Part shown: positions 10,250 through 20,754 of the stretch, piece by piece | How positions within the stretch are numbered: the first letter of the stretch is position 1 | Layout of the letters: the number at the start of each line of letters is the position of its first letter | Origin: Corylus avellana | Lineage: Eukaryota; Streptophyta; Magnoliopsida; Fagales; Betulaceae | DNA length: 64,000 nt | Direction of reading: 5' to 3' | Assembly (NCBI RefSeq): GCF_901000735.1 | Contig: NC_081548.1 | Coordinates: 6,699,364-6,763,363, forward strand | Notes under the pieces: model-generated | What the model was told of the DNA's origin: nothing | Database searches by the model: none | Seen by the model: only the letters and a program-made list of their open reading frames with translations | Made by a program: the position numbers and the translations under genes

Positions 10250-10577
10250 ATTCTTGTCTCACATTATTGTATAATTATTGAAATATGTCATGCTTCCAAG
10301 TGATTGTCAATGCAAGTTTCCTCTTCAGTCTCCATATGCCATCCATCATGCTAAATTCTCTTAGAAAATAATCTATGTATGTTACAAGCCACAATAAGTA
10401 AATCCTAACATAGTGGTGCCAAAATTACCAAAATATTCTTCATCTTTTTTTTTAAAAAAAATAAAAATAAAAAATAAAAAAATGCAAAAAGCAGGCATTG
10501 GTCAAGATTCATTGTATTTGATAATTTCTTATTAGTATAGTTTCTGATAAGTCACAAGTGTAAAGAGTAGGTAGTCT

Positions 10578-10690
10578 CTAAAAGGTAGCTCAATTGGCTA
10601 GAGATCACGCCTCATGAAGCGGAGGTCACTAGTTCGAATTTCATTCCTCATTTTTCGTCCTTCCCTTATGTGAATGTGTAAAAAAAAAAT
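10578..10690 (+). mobile_element. tRNA-derived SINE
   Basis: A pol III A-box-like TAGCTCAATTGG at 10586 and a B-box-like AGTTCGAATT at about 10631 sit 45 bp apart, followed by a pyrimidine-rich body and an A-run at about 10680. This is the classic head of plant tRNA-derived SINEs. The same head occurs at 41668-41774 (minus), and a decayed one at 11196-11263. Confidence 0.75.
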
Positions 10691-11195
10691 AAGTTTACTA
10701 TATCTTTTCACTCTTTTTTTTTTTTTTAAAAAAAAGGTAACTATGTATTTTTATTCTCCAACTGTACATATCATTTGTAATGATTTCTCTATATATTGAA
10801 TACACTTCAATAGGATCAATTATCCTGGCCAAATCGGGTAATTCTACGTACCATTTTTTTTATCCTCTAAAGTTGTAGCATGGTTTCTCTAACAAAAAAA
10901 AAAAAAAAACTAATTTCTATGTATCACATGCTATGGAGGACCACGTTACATCAACTTTGAAATGATAAAAATGAGATAAAAAGATGATGTATAACATTAT
11001 TCGACCAAATCTCTCTTGTTCATCATTTCTTTCTCTATCTAAACTCCTCATACAATTCTTGAAACTATATATGAAAGTCATTCCCAACGAAAAAACAAAA
11101 AAACACTACCGAGAAGCATATCAGGAAACAATAAGCTATATATATAAACTTTTGATCACACTACAACTTAATGACGCCTATCTTGTCTCCAAGGG
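10691..11195. other. Intergenic spacer
   Basis: AT-rich spacer between two SINE-like sequences. I see no gene. The 114-codon frame starting at 10984 overlaps the next SINE and the copia LTR and is not gene-like. Confidence 0.6.
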
Positions 11196-11263
11196 GAAGC
11201 TTAATCTACTGGATATCACATCTCCTGAAGCAGATGTTACTAGATCGAATCACCTTCTCCTTT
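11196..11263 (+). mobile_element. SINE relic split by the copia element (continues at 16226-16262)
   Basis: AGCTTAATCTACTGGATATC and GTTACTAGATCGAATC are degenerate A- and B-box regions of the same SINE type as 10578-10690. The copia element sits in its 3' body. Joining 11263 to 16231 restores a plausible SINE tail (CTCATTCCTTGTTTGG, then A-rich). Confidence 0.6.
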
Positions 11264-11800
11264 TGTTGAGAACGTGTGCCTTGACCCATCAAGTTTTGTG
11301 TGGGCCCCAAGGTTTTGTCCTTCTCTAAGAAGGAAAGGTTTGCTTTGCCTTATACTACATGGAATCCTAGTCCTAGCTGTAAGAGGAGAAAAAAGCACTG
11401 ACTTTGCCTTCTATATAAAGGCTGATGCTGGTTGTAGGTAGGTAGAGCAAAATCAAAGTAAAATTGCTTTTGTGTTTTGGTGTGCCAACAATAGAGAGAA
11501 AAAGAGAGAGCAAGAAAGAGTGTTTTTACCCTTTTTTGTTATTATTCTCCTTTGTGTGAAGTGAGAATTGGATGTATTTAGGGCTTTTGGGTTTGAGTGG
11601 TTTTTCTCGCCCTGTTACTCTCTTGTACTCATCTTTTGATAGTAAATTTTCTCTGAGTTGTCTCCACCAGTTGATGTAGGCTTATTAAGCCGAACCACTT
11701 AAATCTTTGTGTCGTATGTGATTGCTTAACTTTGTTATTCCGCATTTTTCTTATTTTTCGCATCTCACGGCTCTTGGCAAATAGGATTAATTTCCTAACA
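11264..11800 (+). repeat. Copia copy 1, 5' LTR
   Basis: 537 bp, TG...CA. A TATATAAAGGC promoter-like sequence lies at about 11412. It differs from its own 3' LTR at many sites, while resembling the 5' LTR remnant of copy 2 more closely. Confidence 0.93.
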
Positions 11801-11802
11801 AT

Positions 11803-11814
11803 TGGTATCAAAGC
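11803..11814 (+). other. Copia copy 1 primer-binding site
   Basis: TGGTATCAAAGC, two bases after the LTR, matches the complement of the 3' end of initiator tRNA-Met with one change (copy 2 has the exact TGGTATCAGAGC). Confidence 0.9.
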
Positions 11815-11835
11815 TTTTGGTTCGAGTGAGAGCGA

Positions 11836-12580
11836 TGGCCGGTGAAGAAGGAAAGATGGGAATCGAGAAGTTCGATGGCTAAGATTTTGGGTATTAGAAG
11901 ATACATATTGAAGATATTCTTCATGGGAAGGATCTTCATCAACCTTTCTTGGAAGAACAACCTGACGACATGGATGATAGCGAGTGGGCTCTGCTTGATC
12001 ATAAAGCCCTAGCAGTTATCAGGTTATCACTGTCAAAATCAGTTGCACACAACTTTGTAAAGGAGAAGACCATAGCAGGTCTAATGGCGGCTTTGTCAAG
12101 CATGTATAAGAAGCTGTCGGCTAACAACAAGGTGATCTGATGAAGAAATTGTTCAACCTAAAGATGGTGGAAGGGGCTTCAGTGCCACATCATCTTAATG
12201 AGTTCAACACCATCACAAATCAATTGTCCTCGGTGGAAATTAAATTTGATGGTGATGTTCGCGTGTTGATCGTCTTGGCATCTTCGCGAAATAGCTGGGA
12301 AGCAGTGAGGATGGCTGTGAGTAACTTTGTAGGAAAGAGTAAATTTAGCTATAAAGATGTCAGGGATTTGATTCTCAGTGAAATGGTTTGCAAAAGAGAT
12401 GCGGGTGAAGTCTCTTGTTCTGGTGCTGCTTTAAACCTTGAGACTCGGGGTAGAGGACAAGATAGAAACTATGTAAGGGGCAGATCTAAGTCTAGCAAGG
12501 GTAGGAGCAAATTCAAGTTTGGACGGCAACCTGGGTGTTGTAACTGTGGTATAGACAGTCCTCTTGATTCTTGGGTCTTG
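11836..12580 (+). pseudogene. Copia copy 1 gag remnant
   Basis: Begins MAGEEGKMGIEKFDG and then meets TAA at 11880-11882. Further gag sequence is open at 11949-12137 and 12140-12586 in different frames (LSLSKSVAHNFV, LFNLKMVEGASVPHHLNEF). The zinc knuckle is cut short: CCNCG is followed directly by the protease motif region, so the rest of the knuckle and the linker are deleted. Gag would form the nucleocapsid particle. Broken here. Confidence 0.85.
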
Positions 12581-13860
12581 GACTGAGGGGCTTCTTTTCA
12601 CACCACACCGATCCGTGAAGTTCTTGAAAATTACGTGGCAGGAGATTTCGGGAAGGTGTACTTGGCTGACGGAATGGCCCTGGATGTTGTGGGTATAGGC
12701 AATGTTCGCATTAGACTCCACAGTGACTTGGTACAGAAGTTGCAAAATGTCAAGCATATCCCAGAGCTGAAAAAGAACCTGATTTCAGTAGGACAGCTTG
12801 GTGATAAAGGGCATTCAATTCATTTCCATGGTGGAAAGTGGAAGGTCAGCAAGGGAGCCAAGATTTTGGCTCATGGTCATAAGACGGGTACTCTCTATAT
12901 GACAATGAACAGCAAGGATATAATTGCTGTTGCAGATGCGAGTGTTGACTTAAAATTATGGTATCTAAGGCTTGCACATATGAGCGAGAAAGGGATGAAG
13001 GTACTTTTGCCAAAGGGGAAACTACCAGAGTTGAAGTCAGTTGTGTCTGATTTGTGTGAAGGTTGCATCCTATGAAAGCAGAAGAAGGTGAGTTTCGCGA
13101 AAGTTGGCAGAACACTGAAGCTGGGAAATCTGGAGTTGGTACACACGGATTTGTGGGGTCCCGTAACAGTGGCATCTCTTGGAGGCTCGCGGTATTACAT
13201 CACATTTATTGATGACTCAAGCAGGAAGGTATAGGTTTACTTCTTAAAGCTTAAATATGATGTATTTGAAGTTTTTAAGAAGTAGAAGGTCATGGTAGAG
13301 ACAGAAACTGGTCTGAAAGTGAAGTGTTTAAGATCAGACAATGGGGGAGAATATGAAGACGGGGGTTTCAAACAGTTTTGTGGAGTGAATGGGACTAGAA
13401 TGGAAAAGACTGTCCCGAGGACACCACAACAGAATGGTGTGGTTGAGCGCATGAACTTGACCCTCAATGAGCGTGCAAGAAGTATGAGGTTGCATGCTAG
13501 ACTACCGAAAACTTTCTGGACGGATGCAGTAAGCACTGATGCTTACTTGATAAACAGAGGACCATCAATTCCTTTGGGCCATAGACTACATGAAGAAGTC
13601 TAGAGTGGAAATGAGGTAAATCTTTCTCACTTGAGTTTTTGGTTGTGTTTCGTATGTCTATATTGAATCTGATGCTCGTAGCAAGCTAGACGCCATGTTT
13701 AGAAAATGTTATTTCATTGGCTATGGGGATGAGGCATTCGGGTATAGGTTTTGGGACCAAAACTGGAAGCTCATTAGAAGTAGAAATGTTACTTTTAATG
13801 AGATGGCTGTGTATAAGAATAATTCAAGTGCAGAACCAGTAAGTACCTAGTCAGAGGCTA
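12560..13860 (+). pseudogene. Copia copy 1 protease and integrase remnants
   Basis: The protease region SWVLD-stop-GASFHTT has lost the residue after the catalytic Asp to a stop codon (TGA at about 12584). The GAG-pre-integrase zinc domain reads LWYLRLAHMSEKGMKVL, with the first zinc His changed to Tyr. The integrase core is recognisable by DLWGP, SDNGGEY and QNGVVERMN (the D, D and E of the DDE triad). Stops occur at about 13073, 13233, 13283 and 13601, and short indels break the region around 13600-13700. Confidence 0.85.
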
Positions 13861-14073
13861 AGAAGCCTGAATTTATAAACCTAGATGGAATTTCTAAAGG
13901 TGTAGCACATAGAAGGAATTCAGAAGTTAATAAGGATTCAAAAACTGAAGATGGTCTAGAAGTTGAAGAAACAGTAGATCAAGAAATTGAACAGGGTACA
14001 CCGACAGTGTGTCTATAGATCTACTAGAACCATTAGATCTCCATAGCATTTTTCACCCTCCCTGTTTCATATT

Positions 14074-15102
14074 TTGTTGACGGATGGCGGTGAGCCAGAG
14101 ACGTTTGTTGAAGCCTTGAAGGTTGAAGATTCAATCAAGTGGGGGTTAGCCATGAAGGATGAGATGGACTCATTATTGACTAACCAGACCTGGGAGCAAT
14201 CTAAGTTGCCAACAGGTAAAAAGGCTTTGCACAACAAATGGGTGTTCAGAATAAAGGGTGAACATGATGGTAGCAAACGCTACAAGGCAAGATTGGTAGT
14301 CAAGGGATTCCAGAAGAAAGAAGGAATTGGCTACACAGACATATTCTTTCCGGTGGTGAATATGACAACCATCAAAATTGTGCTGAGCATTGTGGCAGCG
14401 AAGGACTTACATCTAGAGCAGTTAGATCTGAAGACTGTGTTCCTTCATGGTGAGTTGGAGGAAGAAATTTATATGCAGCAGCCACAGGGATTTGCAGTGC
14501 AGGGGAAGGAGAGTTTAGTGTGCAAACTGAGAAAAAGCTTGTATGGTCTAAAACAAGCTCCAAGACAATGGTACAAGAAGTTTGACAGTTTCATGTGCTG
14601 TACTGGGTTCACGAGATGCAATGCAGATCATTCTTGCTATGTCAAGAGTCTTAAGAACTCTTAAATTATTCTATTTCTATACGTAGATGATATGCTCATT
14701 GTAGGGGCCAGTATGGAAGACATCAACAAGTTGAAGAACCAGTTGTCAAAGCAGTTTGAAATGAAGGATTTGGGTGCTGTTAAACAAATCCTTGGGATGA
14801 GAATCATCAGGGACAGGGCCAATAGTACATTGAAGATTTCACAGACAGAGTATGTGAAGAAGATTCTCAGCAGATTTAGCATGGATGAAGCTAAGTCAGT
14901 GAGCACATCCTTGAGGAGTCATTTCAGACTAATCAAGGATCAGTCACCGAAAATGGATCAAGAGAAAGCATACATGAGCAAGGTACCTTATGCCTTAGTT
15001 ATCGAAAGTCTGATGTATGCAATGGTCTGTACTAGATCTGATATTGCACATGCAGTGGGAGTTGTGAGCATGTACATGAGTAATCTAGGGAAGCAGCACT
15101 AG
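14074..15102 (+). pseudogene. Copia copy 1 reverse transcriptase remnant
   Basis: RT_RVT_2 type. KWVFRIKGEHDGSKRYKARLV, QLDLKTVFLHGELEEEIYM and SLYGLKQAPRQWY are all present. The catalytic YVDDM lies at 14680-14694. One in-frame TAA at 14662-14664 interrupts the sequence just before YVDD. The second half runs to TAG at 15100. With 533 or so bases per domain the size is normal; only point stops kill it. Confidence 0.9.
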
Positions 15103-15149
15103 GAAGCTGTCAAGTGGATTTTATGATATCTGAGAGGAACTTCAGATAT

Positions 15150-15640
15150 GTCCCTTTGCTTTACAGGTGCAAAATTAAAACTCCAAGGCTACGTGGATGT
15201 TGATCTAGCGGGTGATGTTGAAAGTAGGAAAAGCACTACAAGGTTTGTATATACTCTAAGAGGTACTGCTGTGTGTTGGACCTCAAGGTTACAGAGGCGG
15301 AGTATGTGGCTGTGACAGAAGCTAGAAAGGAGATGGTTTGGCTACAAGGATTTTTGGATGAGTTGGAAAAGAAGAATGAGAAGGGCGTTCTACACAGTAA
15401 TAGTTAGAGTGCCATTTTTCTTGCGAAGAACCCGGCGTATTATTCAAGAACAAAGCATATACAGTTGAGGTATCACTTCATTCGATCTCTTCTTGAAAGT
15501 GGACAATTGTTACTTGAGAAGATTCATGGAACTGAGAATCCAGTAGACATGTTGACAAAAGATGTGACTATTGAGAAACTGAAGCTGTGCGCAGCTTCAG
15601 TTGGTCCTCGAGCTTGAAGATAGGTGAAGGAGACATCCGA
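15150..15640 (+). pseudogene. Copia copy 1 RNase H remnant
   Basis: Short pieces of the copia RNase H domain are visible across frames: GYVDVDLAGDVESRKSTT, EAEYVAVTEA-like sequence near 15292, and HFIRSLLESGQLLLEKI near 15477. Several frameshifts and stops. It is followed by GGTGAAGGAGACATCC and the purine tract. Confidence 0.8.
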
Positions 15641-15675
15641 AGGAGATTCACTATGTTGCGACTTGGTGGGATTCA

Positions 15676-15690
15676 AGTCAAGTGGGAGAT
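15676..15690 (+). other. Copia copy 1 polypurine tract
   Basis: AGTCAAGTGGGAGAT directly before the 3' LTR start (15691), the plus-strand primer site for copia elements. Confidence 0.8.
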
Positions 15691-16225
15691 TGTTGAGAAC
15701 GTGTGCGTTGACCCATCAAGTTTTGTGTGAGCCCCAAGGTTTCGTCCTTCTTTAAGAAGGAAAGGTTTGCTTTTCCCTATACTACATGGGATCCTAGTCC
15801 TAGTTGTAAGAGGAGAAAAAAGCACCGACTTTGCCTTCTGTATAAAGGCTGGTGCTGGTCTTAGGTAGGTAGAGCAAAATCAAAGTAAAATTGCTTTGTG
15901 TTTTGGTGTGCCAACAATAGAGAGAAAAAGAGAGAGCAAGAAAGAATGTTTTTCCCCTTTTTTGTTATTATTCTCCTTTGGGTAAAGTGAGAATTGGGTG
16001 TATTTGGGGTTTTGGGTTTGAGTGGTTTTTCTCGCCCTGTTACTCTCTTGTACTCATCTTTTGATAGTGAATTTTCTCTGGGTTGTCTCCACCAGTGGAT
16101 GTAGGCTTGTTAAGCCGGACCACTTAATTCTTTGTGTCGTGTGTGATTGCTTATCTTTGTTATTCCGCATTCTTCTTATTTTTTGCATCTCACAGTTCTT
16201 GGGAAATAGGATTAATTTCCTAACA
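15691..16225 (+). repeat. Copia copy 1, 3' LTR
   Basis: 535 bp, TGTTGAGAACG...CCTAACA, followed by the CCTTT target duplication. More similar by eye to the 3' LTR of copy 2 than to its own 5' LTR. Confidence 0.93.
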
Positions 16226-16262
16226 CCTTTCTCATTCCTTGTTTGGACATTTAAAAACTAAA

Positions 16263-16789
16263 TAAAGCCAGGGGTTTCATCTTTCCAGAGTGACTCCTTT
16301 GTACCGATCTGCAGGGGAGGTGTACTCACTTTAGGATAAATAGCAACCTATTATAGTACACCAACCTATTTTATTACAAAAAGGTTGTTGAATAAGATAG
16401 GGTGCTCGGACTTATATGGCTATTGCACTCGCAGAGAGAGAGCCAGTATTGGACCCATACAAATACGGCATCCTTAGTGTAAGTGCAACAAATTGATTCT
16501 GCTTGGGCAACAGTAAGACCATCGGGATACAGAGGTTGACTCAATATCGGGATAGACAGAGGTGGCTTGATGGCTTTACCCCTTTATTGAAGGATGAAAA
16601 ACCCCTTCTATTACAAAAGCATTTATGTACCCTAATAAATCGACTATGAAGGTGGCTAAAAAGATTGGTTGAGAATAGGAAATAGCAACCTATGAACTAA
16701 CAACCTATTATTATAAAATCGGTTGCTACAAAGATAGGTTGTGGAAAGGACTGGGCTTCAGTGCCTATGTACCCATTTCATATATATTT
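16263..16789. other. Unassigned region with repeated AACCTATT motifs
   Basis: No gene. The motif AACCTATT, or its inverse, recurs at least six times between 16345 and 16740 (for example TAGCAACCTATTAT and GATAGGTTGTGG), on both strands, as in subterminal regions of transposons. It could be the end of an undefined DNA element. Confidence 0.4.
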
Positions 16790-17219
16790 TTTTTTTTTTT
16801 GTTTTATATATTTTCCAATAAAGTCCCGGTCAAGTCCCAAGTGGGTCCCAGTGAGGTCCGGGCAAGTCCCGGCCAAGTCCTGGGCCAGTCCAAGGCCGGT
16901 CCCGATCAAGTCCCATTAAAGTCTTGGCTGGTCCCGGGCAAGTCCCGGTCGTGTCCCAGTCAAGTCTAGGTCATGTCTTGCTCAGGTCTCGACGAGGTCC
17001 CAAGCAGGTTGCGGCGAGGTCCCGGGCAAGTCCCGGGTGGGTCCTGGTGGGGACCTTATTGAAAAAAAAATATATATAAAAAATTTTTTTAAAAAAAATT
17101 ATTTTCCGTGCGCGAGGTAAACGCTATAAAATTTTTACAACAGAAAATATTTTCAAGAAAAATGACTTCCGAAATATATTTTCCGACTGAAATCATTTTA
17201 CGTCAAAATAAACGGAGCC
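16790..17219 (+). mobile_element. Right part of a TIR element carrying a 10-bp GC-rich minisatellite
   Basis: 16818-17052 is a degenerate tandem array of GTCCCGGGCAA-type 10-mers. It is followed by a unique right end that finishes AAATAAACGGAGCC at 17219, the inverse of the GGCTCCGTTTATTT left end at 28463. The array and flank match 30770-31031 almost unit for unit. It ends just before the TATAAATACC of the phytocyanin pseudogene, so the insertion abuts that gene's TATA box. Confidence 0.75.
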
Positions 17220-17220
17220 T

Positions 17221-17228
17221 TATAAATA
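17221..17228 (+). promoter_or_regulatory. TATA box of phytocyanin pseudogene 1
   Basis: TATAAATA, 49 bp before the ATG at 17270. The same TATAAATACCCACCATTTC context lies before the minus-strand copy, where it is flanked by different upstream DNA. Confidence 0.65.
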
Positions 17229-17515
17229 CCCACCATTTCTAGTTTTTTGAGATCCATTAGAGAGAATCAATGGCATCTTCCCAATATTTCTTCATGTTTG
17301 CAATCGTAGCAATTCTTGTCCCTTCAATTTTGGCCACAGAGTTTGTGGTTGGTGATGACAAGGGTTGGACCGTTGACCATAATTACACAGCTTGGGCTCA
17401 AGGAAAGGAGTTCCATGTGGTGACACCCTTGGTAAATTAACTCTATAAACTTTTTGTTAGTATGCCTTCAACTTACCATATTTTTGACGTAATCTTTTAG
17501 TTTTGTTAGTATTTG

Positions 17516-18335
17516 TGTTGGCTTAATTCGGTTCCAAAATGAAGTGGCTACTGTCTACAGGCTGAAACACTAATATAGAATGCTCAGAATCCAATCTCCA
17601 CCGTTCATAACGTGGATTCATATGTCATGAACGTCCTTGCAAAATTTCAGCTCAATTGGACCACAAACACTCATCGATCGAAGCTGTTGATCAAGGACCG
17701 ATGGAATGTTCTTTCCAAGGGGTGTCTGGACATGCTGCTAGGCTATCCGGACACGAATTCTAGCAAGCATGTTTTTTACTCGCAAGGCCCTATCTGGGCA
17801 GGCACTATCCCTGTCCGGGCACCCCGTACCTATTATGCCCAAAAATGTGTTTTTAGTTGGCCCAAGTTTAGGGTTTGTTGTACTGATATATAGTAGAGGG
17901 AGGTACGAATTTTCACCCGAGAGAGTTCGTCGGAGGCTGTGCTCAGAGAGATCATATGTGGTGAGTGTTAAATTGAATCTCTTAGAGTTTTTGTTATTCC
18001 TTTGGTAAATCTATGGTTGAGAAGTCTATCGGAAGGGTCCGGTAAAGAAGAATCACGTTGAAGGAGATTGTGAGCAAGGAGACGTGTTGTAGGCTTGTCG
18101 ATCTTACAGAGCCAAGGTCTTGCAAAGGGTTGTAAGTGTTTCTACTGTTTGTAATCTCTGGATAATATTTTGATAGTGATTTTCTGGGTTTGGCTACCTC
18201 AGAGAGGTTTTACTTTTAAATCGGTTTCTAAAAAGTTTCCTCGTTGTAACCAAAATATTTGTATCTGCCTCTTTATTGCTTATATATTTTGGTGATTGAA
18301 TTGTTTATTGTTTCATAGTATTAATTCCACATAAA
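17516..18335 (+). mobile_element. Probable solo LTR in the phytocyanin intron
   Basis: The intron of the minus-strand paralog reads straight from TTTTTTAGTTTTATTTGCCC, but here about 0.8 kb intervenes, starting TGTTGGCTTAATTCGG. The inserted DNA looks like an LTR: no ORF, a GTTTGGCTACCTCAGAGAGG-type 3' portion and a CACATAAATGG region near its end. Exact ends and target duplication are unclear. The same insert is in pseudogene 3 (34995-35515). Confidence 0.5.
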
Positions 18336-18704
18336 TGGTGATAAACAAGTTTTTAGAGTCGTTAAGCGTTTTTTACGTTTTATTTGCCCATGTTTGTTTT
18401 CTTGTAGACGCCTTGTTAAAGTATTGATTAAATATACATTTTTGCTATTAGCTTTAAATTATTGATTAAATTTTTTTGATAAGTGGTGATTTAATATGGT
18501 ATTAGAGCCATAGGCCACGAGATCGAATCTTAATTTCATCAATTCACCTCTATTTAATTAAATATTTCAGATGTTGGGTCTCACCTATTAAAAGGGAGTT
18601 TGAGATGATCATACATGAGGTAGTGCGTTAAAGTATTGATTATATTTCATCACGACAGCAAGTTTTTTCCTTTACAAAAAGTGGACGAGGAGTCACTGCC
18701 ATAG

Positions 18705-18724
18705 NNNNNNNNNNNNNNNNNNNN
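18705..18724. other. Assembly gap, 20 N
   Basis: Homologous sequence in copy 3 (35888-35945) shows that about 57 bp of non-coding DNA are missing here, so the 20-N length is too short. Confidence 0.9.
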
Positions 18725-19277
18725 TACTCGACTTTGAGGTTGCCTTGTTTTTAAGGGGTTGCTAGTGGATTATTTTTGTTTCCTATTTAGTTGTCAATTA
18801 ATTCATGTAAATATATTTCCTTTTAGTTTGATTGATGATGGAAGAATCAAGTTCTTGGTGCAGTTTTCGAGATTACAGCGGGATCCCACATTGTTCTTGA
18901 AGTCAATGAAACTGGCTTCCAATAATGTGCAGCACCGTTGGGAACTGAGGCCTTGGTTATTGGAAATGATGTGATTACCCTAGCAATCTTGGGAAGAAAT
19001 TGGTATATTTGTGGTGTTGCCAATCATTGTGAGATTAACAATCAAAAGCTTGCCATAACAGTGTCTCCAACACCTTCTCCCATATCAGTAGGTAAGGAAA
19101 GCATTACACCTATATATTATTGGTGGATGATTGCTATTTTTGGCATCGTCGTGATGATCATCGTTAAAAGTGAGATCAATTGTACTATAGTTAAAATTCT
19201 ATTTTTAGGTTTGTGGAGTGTATTGAATTCATTAATTGTTTGCATTGTATTGGATATGAATTTATTGATTTATAGTA

Positions 19278-19377
19278 NNNNNNNNNNNNNNNNNNNNNNN
19301 NNNNNNNNNNNNNNNNNNNNNNNNNNNNNNNNNNNNNNNNNNNNNNNNNNNNNNNNNNNNNNNNNNNNNNNNNNNNN
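19278..19377. other. Assembly gap, 100 N, at the edge of two unrelated blocks
   Basis: The left side is the 3' flank of phytocyanin pseudogene 1. The right side is the 3' flank of the inverted TNL fragment. A round 100 N usually means unknown size. Confidence 0.9.
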
Positions 19378-20754
19378 TGATTATTTTCTAAGAGAATTTA
19401 GCATGATGGTCTGATGGATGGCATATGGAGACTGTAGAGGAAACTTGCATTGACAATCACTTGGAAGCATGACATATTTCAATAATTATACAATACATGT
19501 GAGACAAGAATACATAATTATATCTTACAACTAGTCAAATTGAAACTTTTGAGATCTCGTCACATGAGAGTAAAAATAATACTCATTTTCGTCTGTAGCA
19601 AGCTTTTTGAGCTTTTTCTCTTTCATCAAAGTTTGTGAATCATCAATCATATTTGGAGATCTCATTTTTCTCTTAGAGGAGCATCTGTTTTCTATATTCT
19701 TATTGCCATGCTCATCATCACTGACAACAATGGCATGATCCTCATCTTTTCCATCTACAACCCTTTCATATGCTAGATAGACCCCTATTTTTTTCACAAT
19801 GATTTCATGCCCCCACTCTACAAGAACCTCTACTTCATCACCATCCTCAAAATCATTGGTAAGAACAATATTGCCTAGGAATAGGTGATCTCCAAGAGGG
19901 GATGGGCCACTAGTGTTTCCTGACAAATTAGTCTGAATAGTATTCTTGGTATAGTTGATAAATGACATGCTACCTTTAGATGAAGATAATACTTGAACAC
20001 GTGATGCACAGACAACACAGACAACACATACACCAAACTCTTTCAATATGGGATCAACAGTATGTACTTTAAAATGTATCGAGGGTCCTTCACACTGATA
20101 CATGAACCAATCGGGGATTTGATTGCCGGGGAGGACAATGCCAAACACTCTACCAACTCCACGCATAACCCATTCCTGTTACATTAGCAGAGGATGATGT
20201 GTGTTAAACTATTAACTAAGTGATACGAGATAACATGATATCATAATAGAGGTCTTGAGTTGAAATCCTACTCCACACATTATTCTATGGGAAAAATGCA
20301 TTTTACCCCCTTGAACTATCCACACATTTGCACTTTGACCTTCAATGTTTAAAAAGTGATACCTGACTCCCCCCCCTCCCCCCAAACTTCCAAATTGTTG
20401 CAATTCGACTATTTTGACTTTTTTTCCCAAAATGCCTCTATCCCAAGTTAAAAAAATAAAATTAAATAATTAAATTAAATTAAAAATTAAGGGGTGGCTT
20501 CGAACTGGGGCCCCTTAATTTTCAATTTTTGTTTTTTTTTTAAAAAAACTTGGGATGGGTGCATTTTGAAAAAAAAAAAGTCAGAATGGTCAAATTGCAA
20601 CAATTTGGAAGTTTGGGGGGGTCAAGTGTTACTTTTTAAACATTGGAGGTCAAAGTGCAAATGAATGGATAGTTCAAAGGGGTAAAATGTATTTTCCCCT
20701 TATTCTATTTTAGTTAAAAATTAGGGAAAACTTCACTTTAAACCCTTGAATTAC
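19378..20754 (-). pseudogene. Inverted TNL 3' fragment: part of intron 4, exon 5 and 3' flank
   Basis: Collinear, on the minus strand, with 8621-10375 of the intact locus: foldback end (20720-20754), second foldback (20285-20697), exon 5 (19531-20175), then the 3' flank. Both ends are assembly gaps, so whether the TIR, NB-ARC and LRR exons exist in the genome cannot be seen. Treated as an orphan 3' end of a paralogous resistance gene. Confidence 0.85.
19531..20175 (-). CDS. Orphan C-JID exon of a TNL paralog
   Basis: Open on the minus strand from the acceptor TAACAG (exon starts at 20175) through EWVMRGVGRVFGIVLPGNQIPDWF to TAG at 19531-19533. It is the same length class as exon 5 of the gene at 3324 (about 214 vs 211 residues), with many conservative changes (GIVLPG for SIILPG, MYQCEGPS for TYQCEGPS) and an extra CVVCVVC repeat. 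The basic tail SSKRKMRSPNMIDDSQ is retained. No stop or frameshift, so this paralog may be or have been functional. It is the best-preserved C-terminal exon besides the first copy. Confidence 0.88.
   Translation of the reverse strand, partial: EWVMRGVGRVFGIVLPGNQIPDWFMYQCEGPSIHFKVHTVDPILKEFGVCVVCVVCASRVQVLSSSKGSMSFINYTKNTIQTNLSGNTSGPSPLGDHLFLGNIVLTNDFEDGDEVEVLVEWGHEIIVKKIGVYLAYERVVDGKDEDHAIVVSDDEHGNKNIENRCSSKRKMRSPNMIDDSQTLMKEKKLKKLATDENEYYFYSHVTRSQKFQFD

Larger units (their letters stand above)
11264..16225 (+). mobile_element. Full-length Ty1-copia retrotransposon, copy 1 (dead)
   Basis: The element is 4962 bp with LTRs at 11264-11800 and 15691-16225, both starting TGTTGAGAACG and ending CCTAACA. 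Its target duplication is a perfect CCTTT (11259-11263 and 16226-16230). The PBS at 11803-11814 is complementary to initiator tRNA-Met, and a purine tract lies before the 3' LTR. Domain order is gag, protease, integrase, reverse transcriptase, RNase H, so it is copia. The RT sequence resembles the Tork/TNT1 lineage (inference). Many in-frame stops make it non-functional. At least three of them recur in copy 2, so it was dead before the locus was duplicated. Confidence 0.95.
17270..19170 (+). pseudogene. Phytocyanin (blue-copper, nodulin/stellacyanin-like) pseudogene 1
   Basis: Phytocyanins are small secreted, often GPI-anchored, copper proteins of the cell wall. Exon 1 (17270-17431) has a signal peptide (MASSQYFFMFAIVAILVPS) followed by the mature start EFVVGDDKGWTVDHNY. 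One G is missing before the usual GDTL block, so the exon is 162 instead of 163 nt and out of frame. Exon 2 (about 18820-19170) keeps WYICGVANHC with its Cys and His copper ligands, a Pro/Ser spacer and a hydrophobic tail (WMIAIFGIVVMIIV). It has a CAA-to-TAA stop at 18923-18925, and the normal stop is lost (GAG instead of the TAG in copy 3). The intron is swollen by an LTR-like insertion. Not functional. Confidence 0.85.

Noticed and set aside
10984..11328. 114-codon frame before the copia element
   Set aside because: It runs through a SINE relic into the copia LTR, so it is a chance frame over two mobile elements.
12846..13175. Minus-strand frames opposite the copia integrase (also 22030-22359)
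   Set aside because: Shadow frames of the integrase on the other strand. Their conservation between copies only reflects the duplication.
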